The notes under the pieces were generated by a model. It was not told the origin of the DNA and did not search any database. It was given only the letters and a program-made list of their open reading frames with translations. A DNA stretch of 64,000 nucleotides from Aphrocallistes beatrix. Taxonomy: Eukaryota > Porifera > Hexactinellida > Sceptrulophora > Aphrocallistidae. The stretch lies in assembly GCA_963281255.1 (NCBI GenBank), contig OY725499.1, positions 2,364,096 to 2,428,095 of the forward strand, written 5' to 3'. Both the position numbers and the translations under genes were made by a program. Below are positions 43,874-53,265 of the stretch, in pieces. Numbering within the stretch: position 1 is the stretch's first letter; each line of letters starts with the position of its first letter.

Positions 43874-45259
43874 TTGATTAAATCTAGAATGTTAAATCCA
43901 ATAAATATTAAATTGATTCATCAACTACTTCATTCTCAGTTGAATATATCGGAGTGTATGTGCATTTCGTTGCTATTGGGGAAAACAGAGTGTATAGACA
44001 TGGCAGAATCTGACAACGTTCATATATTTGGAGTAAGTAACAAGCTCAACACTAAAATTAATTCATTTAGAGAAGTGATTCAAGAGAAAAAGTTGGAAGT
44101 GAAGAGAGTTTGTAGAGAGCTGAGAAATATTATCGAAAAGAAAGAAGAAGAATTGATTCGAGAATTAGACCTTGTTTGGAAAGACGTGAACGCTAAAATC
44201 TCGACGGAGAAAGAAAATTTACTTAAGGAAATAGATCAAGTAGAAAGCTATAAAAAAGAATTAGAGAAAGTTTTATCACTACAGAACACAAAAAACGAAC
44301 CTCTTTTCGATATTTCAGAAGAATTTGATTCCATCAAAAGAGAAATGGATATCGAAGTTCCTAATGTGAAAATGACATGGAGAGTAGATGAACTGCAAGA
44401 TTGTATATATAGAATGTGTTTTTGTGAACAAAAGGTAATAATTTATACAGCGGATACTCAGCATCAACTGGAATGGAGTGGGTGCGAGAGAGGAGAAGGT
44501 TACGACCAGCTCAATGGTCCATGGGGTGTGGCGATCAATTCTAGGAATGATAATATATATGTAGCAGATGGTGATAATGACCGGATACAAATATTTTCTA
44601 AGGATGGGCTTCCAATCAGATGTATACAAGATAATGAATTAAAATGGCCAGAACACATTCTATTCCATGATAGGTCAATATATGTACAATGCAACAGTGC
44701 AATTTTAAAACTGAATGGAATTACTGAGAAGAAAGACTATTTTAAGTCGTACTATTTTAGTATTAGCGGTCTCTGTACAGATTCAAATCATATTTTTGTC
44801 GGAAACCATACAGAATTGAATCTATTTATGCTAACACTAGATTTGATTGAAGAAAGCAGAATACCTCTCAAGTCTCAATACTGCAGCCAAAATACTAAAA
44901 TCCGAGATTTATCTTTAGTACAAGACTATTTTTACATTTTGCTCTCTGATACCGAAAATCCGATTCAATCTTTTTCTAAAGATGGCATTCTAATGAGATG
45001 TGTTGTGAAGAATGATAGCATTAGCTCAGCTTATTGTTTCGCTCTAGACCAACAACACAATATCATAGTAGCAGATAACGGAGAATCGGAAGTCAAAATA
45101 TTTTCGAGTGACGGAAAAATATTGGCACGAGTTGGTAAGGAAGGATCAGAAACGGATATTTTCTCTTCTCTATATGGAGTAGCTGTGGATGAATTGGGTA
45201 ATATTTTCACAACAGATGGCAGACTATACAATAAGTTACAAGCATTCTCTCCTGTATAG
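43874..45259 (+). CDS. Coiled-coil / NHL-repeat protein (TRIM-NHL-like, no RING)
   Basis: The open frame covers 461 residues. The likeliest start is the internal ATG at 44000 (MAESDNVHIFGV, 419 residues), because the preceding 42 residues look like read-through of upstream sequence. After it comes a charged coiled coil (to about residue 140 of the ORF; KKEEELIRELDLVWKD). A six-bladed NHL-like propeller follows, with clear blades at NGPWGVAINSRNDNIYVADG, AYCFALDQQHNIIVADNGES and LYGVAVDELGNIFTTDG. This is the C-terminal two thirds of a TRIM-NHL protein without RING or B-box fingers. Such truncated forms are common in invertebrates and probably act in protein binding. The polyadenylation signal AATAAA is at 45498. 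It is unlike the dead NHL copy at 8117-9051. Confidence 0.8.
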   Translation: MIKSRMLNPINIKLIHQLLHSQLNISECMCISLLLGKTECIDMAESDNVHIFGVSNKLNTKINSFREVIQEKKLEVKRVCRELRNIIEKKEEELIRELDLVWKDVNAKISTEKENLLKEIDQVESYKKELEKVLSLQNTKNEPLFDISEEFDSIKREMDIEVPNVKMTWRVDELQDCIYRMCFCEQKVIIYTADTQHQLEWSGCERGEGYDQLNGPWGVAINSRNDNIYVADGDNDRIQIFSKDGLPIRCIQDNELKWPEHILFHDRSIYVQCNSAILKLNGITEKKDYFKSYYFSISGLCTDSNHIFVGNHTELNLFMLTLDLIEESRIPLKSQYCSQNTKIRDLSLVQDYFYILLSDTENPIQSFSKDGILMRCVVKNDSISSAYCFALDQQHNIIVADNGESEVKIFSSDGKILARVGKEGSETDIFSSLYGVAVDELGNIFTTDGRLYNKLQAFSPV

Positions 45260-45497
45260 AACATCTTTTCCCGTACTTCTACGAGGTGAATTTTTCTTCT
45301 TATCATTTTAATCCTATTTTAAAGAGACATAAATGGCAATAATGTAGGTACGTGATTGACCATTGATAAAATGGTGAATGTAAAACTTAATTCGTAACTG
45401 TAGTGATTATTTTATTGGCTTTTCTGAATTCATTGAATAATTGAACTATTATTAAAAATGTGAAATTCAGTCCTTAGTGTCAGATTGTCATTCTATG

Positions 45498-45503
45498 AAT
45501 AAA
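45498..45503 (+). promoter_or_regulatory. Polyadenylation signal of the NHL gene
   Basis: AATAAA 239 bp after the stop codon, the first good match downstream. Confidence 0.4.
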
Positions 45504-45832
45504 GAAGTATTCGCCATTCACATATATCCGGATACCGGAAATTTTTTTAAACCAGGTATCCGGATATCCAGATATCCGTTTAACAACCTGTCTATTTGAA
45601 TTTGGCCAAATTTATATTTGACCCAATTATGCACGTAGTATAGATCATTTAATAAACATGTTTATCGAGGATCTGAAAAGTAATAGATATCTAAGATATA
45701 GTAATTAGTCCTTTAATTTCCTAAAGTGACTTCTTAGAAAACATAACCCATACTTCTTACTTAGTATTTTAGTTACAAATTAGATACAAATATTATGCTA
45801 TGAACGGCATTGGTTTCGCATTGTACTTGTAC

Positions 45833-46216
45833 CAGAGTGGGCCATGGGTCACTGGGTCATGGGTCACTTGGGTCACATAAATCGCTGGGTCAGTTGGGTC
45901 ATGGGTCACGACCTCTTGACCCAGTGACCCAGGTGACCCAGTCACTGGGTCACTGGATTACATGGTCATGGGTCACATGGGCCACATAAATCGATGGATC
46001 ATCTCTGTAGTTTTAGAATGTTATAAGAATTAATTAATTGATAAACATAATTTACTTGTATGTGTTGTGTTAAACTAGTCTGGGTCACTGTGTCACGTAC
46101 TGGGTCACTGGGTCACATACTGGGTCACTGGGTCACGTACTGGGTCACTGGGTAATGGGTCACGCATGCAATTGGTCAGATGGATCGTCACTGTAAGTGA
46201 CCCATGGTCCACTCTG
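45833..46216. mobile_element. hAT MITE filled with GGGTCAC repeats
   Basis: 384 bp between exact ACTTGTAC duplications (45825-45832 and 46217-46224). Ends are CAGAGTGGGCCATGGGTCAC and GTGACCCATGGTCCACTCTG (19 of 20 complementary). The interior consists largely of degenerate TGGGTCAC / TGGGTCACTGGGTCACGTAC repeats in both orientations, split by about 90 bp of AT-rich DNA. Confidence 0.85.
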
Positions 46217-47405
46217 ACTTGTACAACTGCCTTGACAATAAATTTCTGTATCACAAGCGTTGCAGCTTGCTAGCTATCGCCGCCTCGAGAAAAATGATTA
46301 GTTAGGCTTCCACAGTAAGCATTCTACTTAAATTATGGATTTTAAGGCGAGTATCATAAACAAATATCTCTGAAAATTGATACACATCGATATCAGTGAA
46401 TTTGTAAATAATATAATGACAGTGACTCTGAATCTTTGACTAATTACCAATTGCAGCCAAGATATCTAAATATCTTCTAAAAATCCGGACATCTGACTAT
46501 TTACTATCCGGATTCCAAACACTAATTCTAAGATTCCATAATCAAACTCTTGTCAGTGTGGTATTACAGTTTGTTTTAGTTAGTAATTTAGATATTTGTC
46601 ACAAAATTAACTCTTATGCAACTCTGGGAATGTGTGAAGATTTCGGTAGAGAGAATATAAAATGACGCAAGCCCTTGAATAATATTGTCCAATTTTAGAT
46701 TGATTTCTTACAAACATTTAGTTAAATCGTTTTAGTGGTCATTTATTTGAGGAGTCTTGTTAATAAATAATATCGGTTTTACTTAAATGATTATGTCCAT
46801 CCATACGCGGGATCCGCTGGGGAGTGACCACGAAGTCCGCATCCCACATATTTATGCTGACCAGCCCGTGGCTTCAAATGGGCATGCATTTAGGTTAATC
46901 AGGATAATTTATTCCATAGTATCTCAAATATACATTAAATAGGATTCTTATCGTTCCTAATAATGTCTTTTTTCTGCTATTTAATTAAAATACTCCTTTT
47001 AAGCAGGTTCTTAACAGAAAGTTTGCACTTTCCTCCTCTATGTAATTTTCCATTTTAAAATTTTATTTGAATGGGAGAGTTTCATGATATTACTTCCCCA
47101 ATTTCAGAGATCCCATTTCAGAGGTTTCACTATACCTAATTTCCGGAATGGGACAAAAATTAGATTATCTATCTGTCCCGTTCCGGAAACTAAACATTTC
47201 TTGAAAGAGATGTGCACATAATGTTATTGGGCACTCCAGCGTCCGCTCCTACAATTTCAAAGGAACGCGCTCTATCTTCCGTTCCTGAAAAAGGAGTGTG
47301 TGTAAACTGGAGCCCTCTCCTTTAATGTTATTTTTGTATGCATTATTATATATTTCTCTTTTCTAACCATACTAGTTTTTTTATTGATCGAGTTCCTGCA
47401 CGAGA
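46217..47405. other. Intergenic, upstream of TPR-SET gene
   Basis: No coding signal. A fragment near 47139-47200 (CTAATTTCCGGAATGGGAC ... GTCCCGTTCCGGAAACTAAA) is a decayed relative of the MITE at 38664-38783. Confidence 0.35.
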
Positions 47406-49268
47406 ATGGCGGATATACCTGACCCTGTCCCTAACCATTTCTTTAGACAGAAGATTCTGGAAGAATATTGTTTGAATTTACCGACTAGTGACCAGGAAAT
47501 TGTCCGAAAATACTGCAATCCGGTTTCAAAAGTCCACGTAGGTTTAAGAGATACGCTTGCCGGAATTAATAAGACTGAAGATGAGTTAGTTCGTGAAGCT
47601 GTTGATAAAGTGTGTATAGGAATTCCTGATAAAAGGAAAGAGAAGATCCTTAAGGTATTGAGTAACACTTTCAAATATGTTGATCCGCGTTTGCCTTTCC
47701 GGGTGGATGGTGGGAAACCTGGTATTCTAAAGCCAGATATCCTGATCCCAGGCTCCAACTGTCATTATACGAAAGAGTTCTTGTTATCTAATATTAATTC
47801 GCCGGAAGTTACAATGTCAAGTAACAAACATATGAGTATACAACATATTCAAAGCACTTCAAAGGTGATAGAACCAAATATTGATCTCAATAAATATCAA
47901 AAAATGAAAATAATTGAACTAGTCCCTGGAATAATCCATTCTCATAAAGTGATATACGCTACAGTATTGGTGGATGAAGGGTGTACGGAGGGAGCTTATA
48001 ACACTGTCATTGAGGATGGATACGGACAATGTGTTAAATTGGGCATAAATAATATTACTACACAGCTTCATCAGTCATTGAAACGAGGTACGAAAATCGC
48101 AGTTGTTGATCCTTTCTATAAATTAGATGCTTTCGATGGCTACTATTTCATTCGAGTTGATTCTCCAGGAGAGGTGCTGGAAATAGTAGATGATGAGAGT
48201 GAGCAAAGTAAATCAGGTGAGGATAACAAGATGGAAGGAAATGAACTCTTCAAATCTGACAATTATACCGGAGCAATGAGATGCTACACGCGTGCCATCA
48301 AAACTGACAAATCCAATCCCATTTATTTATGTAACCGAGCTCTCTGCTACATAAAACTAGATTTGTACGAAGAGGCTCTCTTAGATTCCGAATCAGCTTT
48401 GAAAATGGAGCCAACCAACCACAAATTTCTTTACAGATTGGCTATGGCATGGTCTGGACTGGGTGATCATGAAAGAAGTGTAGAAATTTTAGAAAGTACA
48501 AACGTTAACAAAGATAATCATGATGCCTTATTTTTTCTCAATAGAGAGAGGATACTGCTAGCTAACAGTCGAGGGAAATTTGATTTTAACGAGATTGAGG
48601 ACAAACTGGAGCAAGGAGAAGATGTAAAGATTGGTGACTACATAGGTCCTGTTGCTATTGATACTTCACCCTCTCATGGACATGGCTTGTTTGCTACGAG
48701 GGAAATTCAGGAGGGAGAGATATTGATGGTCTGTAAAGCTGTGGCTTCTGTTGTAAGGAACTTATATAAAGAAAAATTGGATTTTGGTCTAGAATTTCAT
48801 AGCGAAACTAATGAACCTTCAATGATACCATTTTGCTATAATCAATTAATTGAAAAATTAACTGAAAAAATATCAAATTCTAAACTGACAGCGTTTCGAG
48901 TATTTAATTTATACAACAAGGGTTTGGATACAGGTCCAATTTGCACAGATTTGTACAGAAGCAAGGGCTACCAGCTCATTAAAGACAAACTTAAGCCGCC
49001 TTATCAAGTAGAGCAATTAATTACAATTGCTAAACAGAACATGCGTATCAATTATAAATGTAGGCAAAGTGTTGAACCTGAATCCGATCTTCGCAAGTCG
49101 GAGCATATCGGCATATGGCTAATCCCCTCTTACATGAAAAGTTCTTGTGTTTCTAACACTTATTCTCGCTTTCTTCGAGATATCTGGGTAGTTCGTGCTC
49201 GTTTGTTTATTCCCAAAGGGACTGAATTAACTTATTCTTCTACTGAATCATACTCTGAAATGATATAG
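47406..49268 (+). CDS. TPR-SET domain protein (SMYD-like, no MYND finger)
   Basis: 620 residues, single exon. The N-terminal 110 residues are of unknown fold. Residues of about 160-265 form a beta-rich domain ending VAVVDPFYKLDAFDGYYFI, seen in other TPR-SET proteins. Three TPR helices-pairs follow at about 277-385 (AMRCYTRAIKTDKSNPIYLC). The SET domain then starts GPVAIDTSPSHGHGLFATRE (about 415-435). It is interrupted by about 140 residues and resumes at SSCVSNTYSRFLRD, ending GTELTYSST. In active enzymes the second half reads NHSCxPN and ELTxSY. Here the first Asn-His is absent and the terminal Tyr is followed by Ser-Ser, so methyltransferase activity is doubtful. No zinc-binding post-SET cysteines are visible. 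Confidence 0.8.
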   Translation: MADIPDPVPNHFFRQKILEEYCLNLPTSDQEIVRKYCNPVSKVHVGLRDTLAGINKTEDELVREAVDKVCIGIPDKRKEKILKVLSNTFKYVDPRLPFRVDGGKPGILKPDILIPGSNCHYTKEFLLSNINSPEVTMSSNKHMSIQHIQSTSKVIEPNIDLNKYQKMKIIELVPGIIHSHKVIYATVLVDEGCTEGAYNTVIEDGYGQCVKLGINNITTQLHQSLKRGTKIAVVDPFYKLDAFDGYYFIRVDSPGEVLEIVDDESEQSKSGEDNKMEGNELFKSDNYTGAMRCYTRAIKTDKSNPIYLCNRALCYIKLDLYEEALLDSESALKMEPTNHKFLYRLAMAWSGLGDHERSVEILESTNVNKDNHDALFFLNRERILLANSRGKFDFNEIEDKLEQGEDVKIGDYIGPVAIDTSPSHGHGLFATREIQEGEILMVCKAVASVVRNLYKEKLDFGLEFHSETNEPSMIPFCYNQLIEKLTEKISNSKLTAFRVFNLYNKGLDTGPICTDLYRSKGYQLIKDKLKPPYQVEQLITIAKQNMRINYKCRQSVEPESDLRKSEHIGIWLIPSYMKSSCVSNTYSRFLRDIWVVRARLFIPKGTELTYSSTESYSEMI

Positions 49269-49501
49269 GAAGATGCAAAGATACATTGCAAAATCTATGA
49301 ATTTATTATATTTTTTAGTTTGGACACGGTGTATGCATATTTAAAATTCTCGATGAAGATATCTCTGTAAAAACTATGGAAGGACCTCAGAAGAACAATC
49401 AGTGTAATAACAAGTGTATATTTAATTTTGAGTAAATAGTGGAATTTTTATGATACTTTTCTACTCGTAAATGCAATCGGATTTTACGGAATTAATACAT
49501 A

Positions 49502-49553
49502 CAAGCGCGCTTCGCTTGCTTGCGCTGCGCGGCTGGCGGACACTTTGTGTCCG
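49502..49553 (-). mobile_element. HLE 3'-end fragment
   Basis: Only CAAGCGCGCTTCGCTTGC, GCGCGGCTGGCGG and the GACACTTTGTGTC hairpin remain. Confidence 0.55.
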
Positions 49554-49735
49554 CAGAAGTATCGATTTATAACTTTAGAAGATCGATTTATAACTTTCTT
49601 TCTAGAGGAAACTATGCCTCTTATAGTAGCTAATTTTGTTTTGAATGAGGTATCCGTGATGTAGATTTTAATAGAACCATTTTTGAAGCTCTTGGGATTG
49701 TGGTTATGTGGTTTATGCGCCATTTTATGATGAAG

Positions 49736-50948
49736 CATGGCCTACTTAATATACGGCTATATATGTCACCGAGAAGGCCATAAAACGAAGAGGCCAGTTT
49801 TAACAAAGTCAAAATTTAATTAGACCGATAAATTAAAAACCGCTTCCAATAGACATTTGAAATGTATTATTACCATATACAAACATTATAGAGAGTATCC
49901 AATTCCGCTGATTGCGCAATAGGCTCTTTTTAGAGCGGAAAATATTGCTGTTCCAGTTCATATTAAACATCGTTATCTGCATTTCTAATGCTTGATTTTT
50001 TGATAGAGCAACAATAGGAAGACCTCAAGCCAAAAAATCTGAAAATTTTAGTTGGAATGTCTATGCATTCCTCAGTTGCTATTGAAACAAAAAATACATG
50101 TTTAAGCCATAACTCGAAAAGTATAGATCGTAGACACTAAGAAATTATACCATTTAATCCGTAAACTATTACTTCCTATATGAGAATAATACTATTCGCA
50201 TGTCTATTTTCGATAAGTTCTGAGTTATCTAGGATTTTGTCACATCTCATTACTTAGTAATAAAATCCTAGATAACCAGAACTTATTGAAAATAGACATG
50301 CGAATAGTATTATTCTCATATAGGAAGTAATAGTTTACGGATTAAATGGTATAATTTCTTAGTGTCTACGATCTATACTTTTCGAGTTATGGCTTAAACA
50401 TGTATTTTTTGTTTCCATAGCAACTGAGGAATGCATAGACATTCCAACTAAAATTTTCAGATTTTTTGGCTTGAGGTCTGTTGCATGAAAAAATGCCCCC
50501 CCCTGAAAAAATGCCCCCACCATGGATATTCATGTAATATGGGGGGGGGGGCAATTTTTCACGCTAACTCCATTAAATTTTGCCCCCCCCATATTACATG
50601 AATATCCATGGTGGGGGCATTTTTTCTTGCAACAGGTCTTCCTATTGTTGCTCTATAAAAAAATCAAGCATTAGAAATTCAGATAACGAAGTTTAATATG
50701 AGCTGGAACAGCAACATTTTCGCTCTAAAAAGAGCTTATTGCGCAATCACATTATGACATATCAAATTTTTGACAGCGGAACTGGATAATCTGATATAAT
50801 GTTTGTATATGGTTATAATACATTTCAAATGTCTATCGGAAGCACCTTTTGATTTATGGTCTAATTAAATTTTGACTTTGTTAAAACTGGCCTCTTCGTT
50901 TTATGGCCTTCTCGGAGACATATATAGCCGTATATTAAGTAGACCATG
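49736..50948. repeat. 1.2 kb near-perfect palindrome (foldback element)
   Basis: The left end is CATGGCCTACTTAATATACG and the right end CGTATATTAAGTAGACCATG, flanked by direct repeats GATGAAG (49729-49735 and 50949-50955). The arms of about 500 bp are almost identical inverted copies, meeting at about 50243 (TTATCTAGGATTTT ... AAAATCCTAGATAA). The right arm is interrupted by the MITE 50479-50634. No coding. Confidence 0.85.
50479..50634. mobile_element. TGTTGCATG foldback MITE, copy 2
   Basis: 156 bp with duplication GGTC on each side. The opposite arm of the surrounding palindrome reads AGGAAGACCTCAAG at the matching place (near 50022) and shows the empty site with a single GGTC (complement GACC). 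Nearly a perfect hairpin with CCCCC/GGGGG runs. Confidence 0.85.
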
Positions 50949-50988
50949 GATGAAGTCATCATTTATCGATAATATCGTATTATCATTA

Positions 50989-51146
50989 CAGTAGAGTCTC
51001 CGAATAACGGCACAGTTTTTGTCCGTTATAGAGAGATGCCCGCTTTTTCTGAGAGTTGTTTAACTACTACCTAGGTATATGGTAAATTCATTCCTTTCCG
51101 TGAGGTTTGTCTGCTTCCGGAGTGTCCGTTTTGGGAGACTCCACTG
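50989..51146. mobile_element. pogo-like MITE (CAGTAGAGTCTCC ends)
   Basis: 158 bp, TA-flanked. Ends are CAGTAGAGTCTCCGAATAAC and GTTTTGGGAGACTCCACTG. A partial relative begins at 61275 (CAGTGGAGTCTCCCAAAACG). Confidence 0.8.
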
Positions 51147-51344
51147 TATAACGATTTACAAAAATAATACCGGAAAGTAAAAGCATATTAGTTAAAAATC
51201 AAACAATATAGTAGGGTCGAAAATAGTGATTGGTGACCAACTTCTGGTTAGTTAGGTTTCATGATTAAATTTGGTATTTAAAAAATTTTTCCTATAAAAT
51301 AATAGTAGTATACGGCAACGTTAACTCATCAACTGTTCTATATA

Positions 51345-51822
51345 CACGAAGTGGACAAAAGTATTTCAACACTTGATTCTTTCCCATACGAATAATACTA
51401 AAATGGGTCTATTCATGAAGAGGGTTACTTCTAAACGGTATGGGATACAGCTAATCGGATTCCAGATTCGAATAATACGCATTCAAATTAGTTATAAGTT
51501 AATTTTTCTAATTAATCATTAATTCCTAACTTTTTGTAATATCAATCAGTGCCACCTTATGCCACATACACCCATTTTGACCACTACACATGATGGCGAT
51601 GAATTACCTATGGTGGCTCAGCCTGATAAGATTGTTCATTGAGTTGAGGAATTTATTAGTTTTGTTCAACTATGACTAATTCGAATGTGTAGATTTCGAA
51701 TCTGAAATCAGATTTTTAGTATCTCTTTGAATTTGAACGTATTGTCCTTCATGAAAAAATCCGATTTAGTATTATTTGTATGGGAAAGAATCAAGTGTTG
51801 AAATACTTTTGTCCGCTTAGTG
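51345..51822. mobile_element. Tc1-like MITE, 478 bp
   Basis: TA-flanked. Ends are CACGAAGTGGACAAAAGTAT and ATACTTTTGTCCGCTTAGTG. The inverted arms extend about 60 bp (TCAAGTGTTGAAA). Decayed copies lie at 34316-34660 and near 29525-29600. Confidence 0.8.
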
Positions 51823-52041
51823 TACGTGTATATGAAATTTATTAGTTATGATATCAATGTGACCCAGATTTCGGGGGTATCACTTTGAAACATCATAACT
51901 GTTCTTAAAAACAATTTTATCACAATTCTAAAAATCCCTTTAGATATATTTAGGCTAATTAGACAATTAGAATGGAAATTATCCTACGTAAGTAATCAGG
52001 ATATTTGATCAAGCTGTACTGTGCTTTTGTTGCAGTGTATG

Positions 52042-52176
52042 CAGGGCCGTCGGAAGCTCCTCAAAAGTGGGTGAGTGGGGCCCTTCCTACCTTAGCGTCC
52101 CCAGGCCTACCCATCAGATGCCTCGTCAAAAGTGGTCGGCATGGCCGCCCCATCTGCCCCATGTCTGACGGCCTTG
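52042..52176. mobile_element. hAT MITE with 8-bp duplication AGTGTATG
   Basis: 135 bp between AGTGTATG (52034-52041) and AGTGTATG (52177-52184). Ends are CAGGGCCGTCGGAAG and GTCTGACGGCCTTG. GC-rich interior. A lone related terminus (CAGGGCCGGCGAGAG) is at about 61784. Confidence 0.85.
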
Positions 52177-52190
52177 AGTGTATGTATATA

Positions 52191-52349
52191 GAGTCAGTCC
52201 TCTCTAATTGTCCACTTCTGTAATTGTCCAGGTTCTCTATTTTTCCACTTGCCAGAATAGGAGTACTATGTCCACACAAACTTCGAATTCTCAAATTGTC
52301 CACTTATGATCCCATTACCCAATGGTGGACAATTAGAGAGGACTTAGTG
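52191..52349. mobile_element. pogo-like MITE (TCTCTAATTGTCCAC ends)
   Basis: TA on both sides. Subterminal inverted repeats AGTCCTCTCTAATTGTCCAC and GTGGACAATTAGAGAGGACT. Sits 6 bp after the duplication of the preceding hAT MITE. Confidence 0.7.
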
Positions 52350-52605
52350 TACACACATTACTTCGCTTGTCTGTACGAATATTCAGAGAGTCTTGGACGT
52401 GCGCGTACACACACTACATATTATTATTAACTGTGTTGGAGTTCAATATAGGACGTGGGGTTGCAGTGTACGTATTAAGAACTCTATGCGTAGGCGTGTA
52501 GGTGCACTGTACACGCAAAGTAATTATCTAAACTATTAAAAGCCCTAGCAAAGCTAATCAAATTTCAATTATTTCAAAACCTTAACTATATCCTTTATTT
52601 TAGAC

Positions 52606-53257
52606 CAGGGGTTCCTAACTGAAACAATCATACTATCCCCTTGCGAAATTTCAAGATATCATTCTCCCCTTCAGTGGCGTAGCCAGGATTTTCTATTGGG
52701 GGCCTAGCAGCCAGCTGGAGCTCTGGGGGCGATGTAAGCCAACAAAATGGGGTCCAGGGGCTTTGCCCCTGGAAACTGACATTTGTTTCAGACTTCGCCC
52801 AGATTCTTCTAATTTTGTCGTTCTAAAAATATAAAATAATTCCAAGAACACCCCTCTAATCGGCGTGAGTAGTTCTGATTATTGGGTGGCCATACTCTTA
52901 CGGTGGGTTGCCCATAAATTTTATGGATTGGCCAATAATGAATCCTGAGCGAGCGAAGCGAACCAATAAGGACATCTAGGGGCATAGGGCCCCCAGCGAT
53001 TTCTAAAATTACTGTAACAAAGACATATTTTGCGGTATGAGAAAAGTGAACAAGTAAGAATAAGATCAAGTTATAGACTAATAGCGTTGGATACTGAGCA
53101 AATTACTTGTTTTCTTTGGTAACCTTTAAGTTTTGTAAATACCTGCCCACTTTTAGTCTAGAGTTATAAGATTTTAGCCAATTTGGCAAATAATCCTCCT
53201 AAAATCTTGGAAATTCCCCAATTTATTCGGTCTAAAGCATGGGTTAAGAACCCCCTG
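52606..53257. mobile_element. hAT non-autonomous element with duplication TTTTAGAC
   Basis: 652 bp between exact TTTTAGAC copies (52598-52605, 53258-53265). Ends are CAGGGGTTCCTAAC and GTTAAGAACCCCCTG. Inside, CAGTGGCGTAGCCAGGATT (about 52673) looks like the left terminus of a second, nested hAT element whose right end I could not fix. Confidence 0.85.
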
Positions 53258-53265
53258 TTTTAGAC

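Noticed and set aside
52673-53000. Nested hAT element starting CAGTGGCGTAGCC
   Set aside because: The left terminus is convincing, but no matching right end or duplication could be found, so it is only mentioned within the host element.
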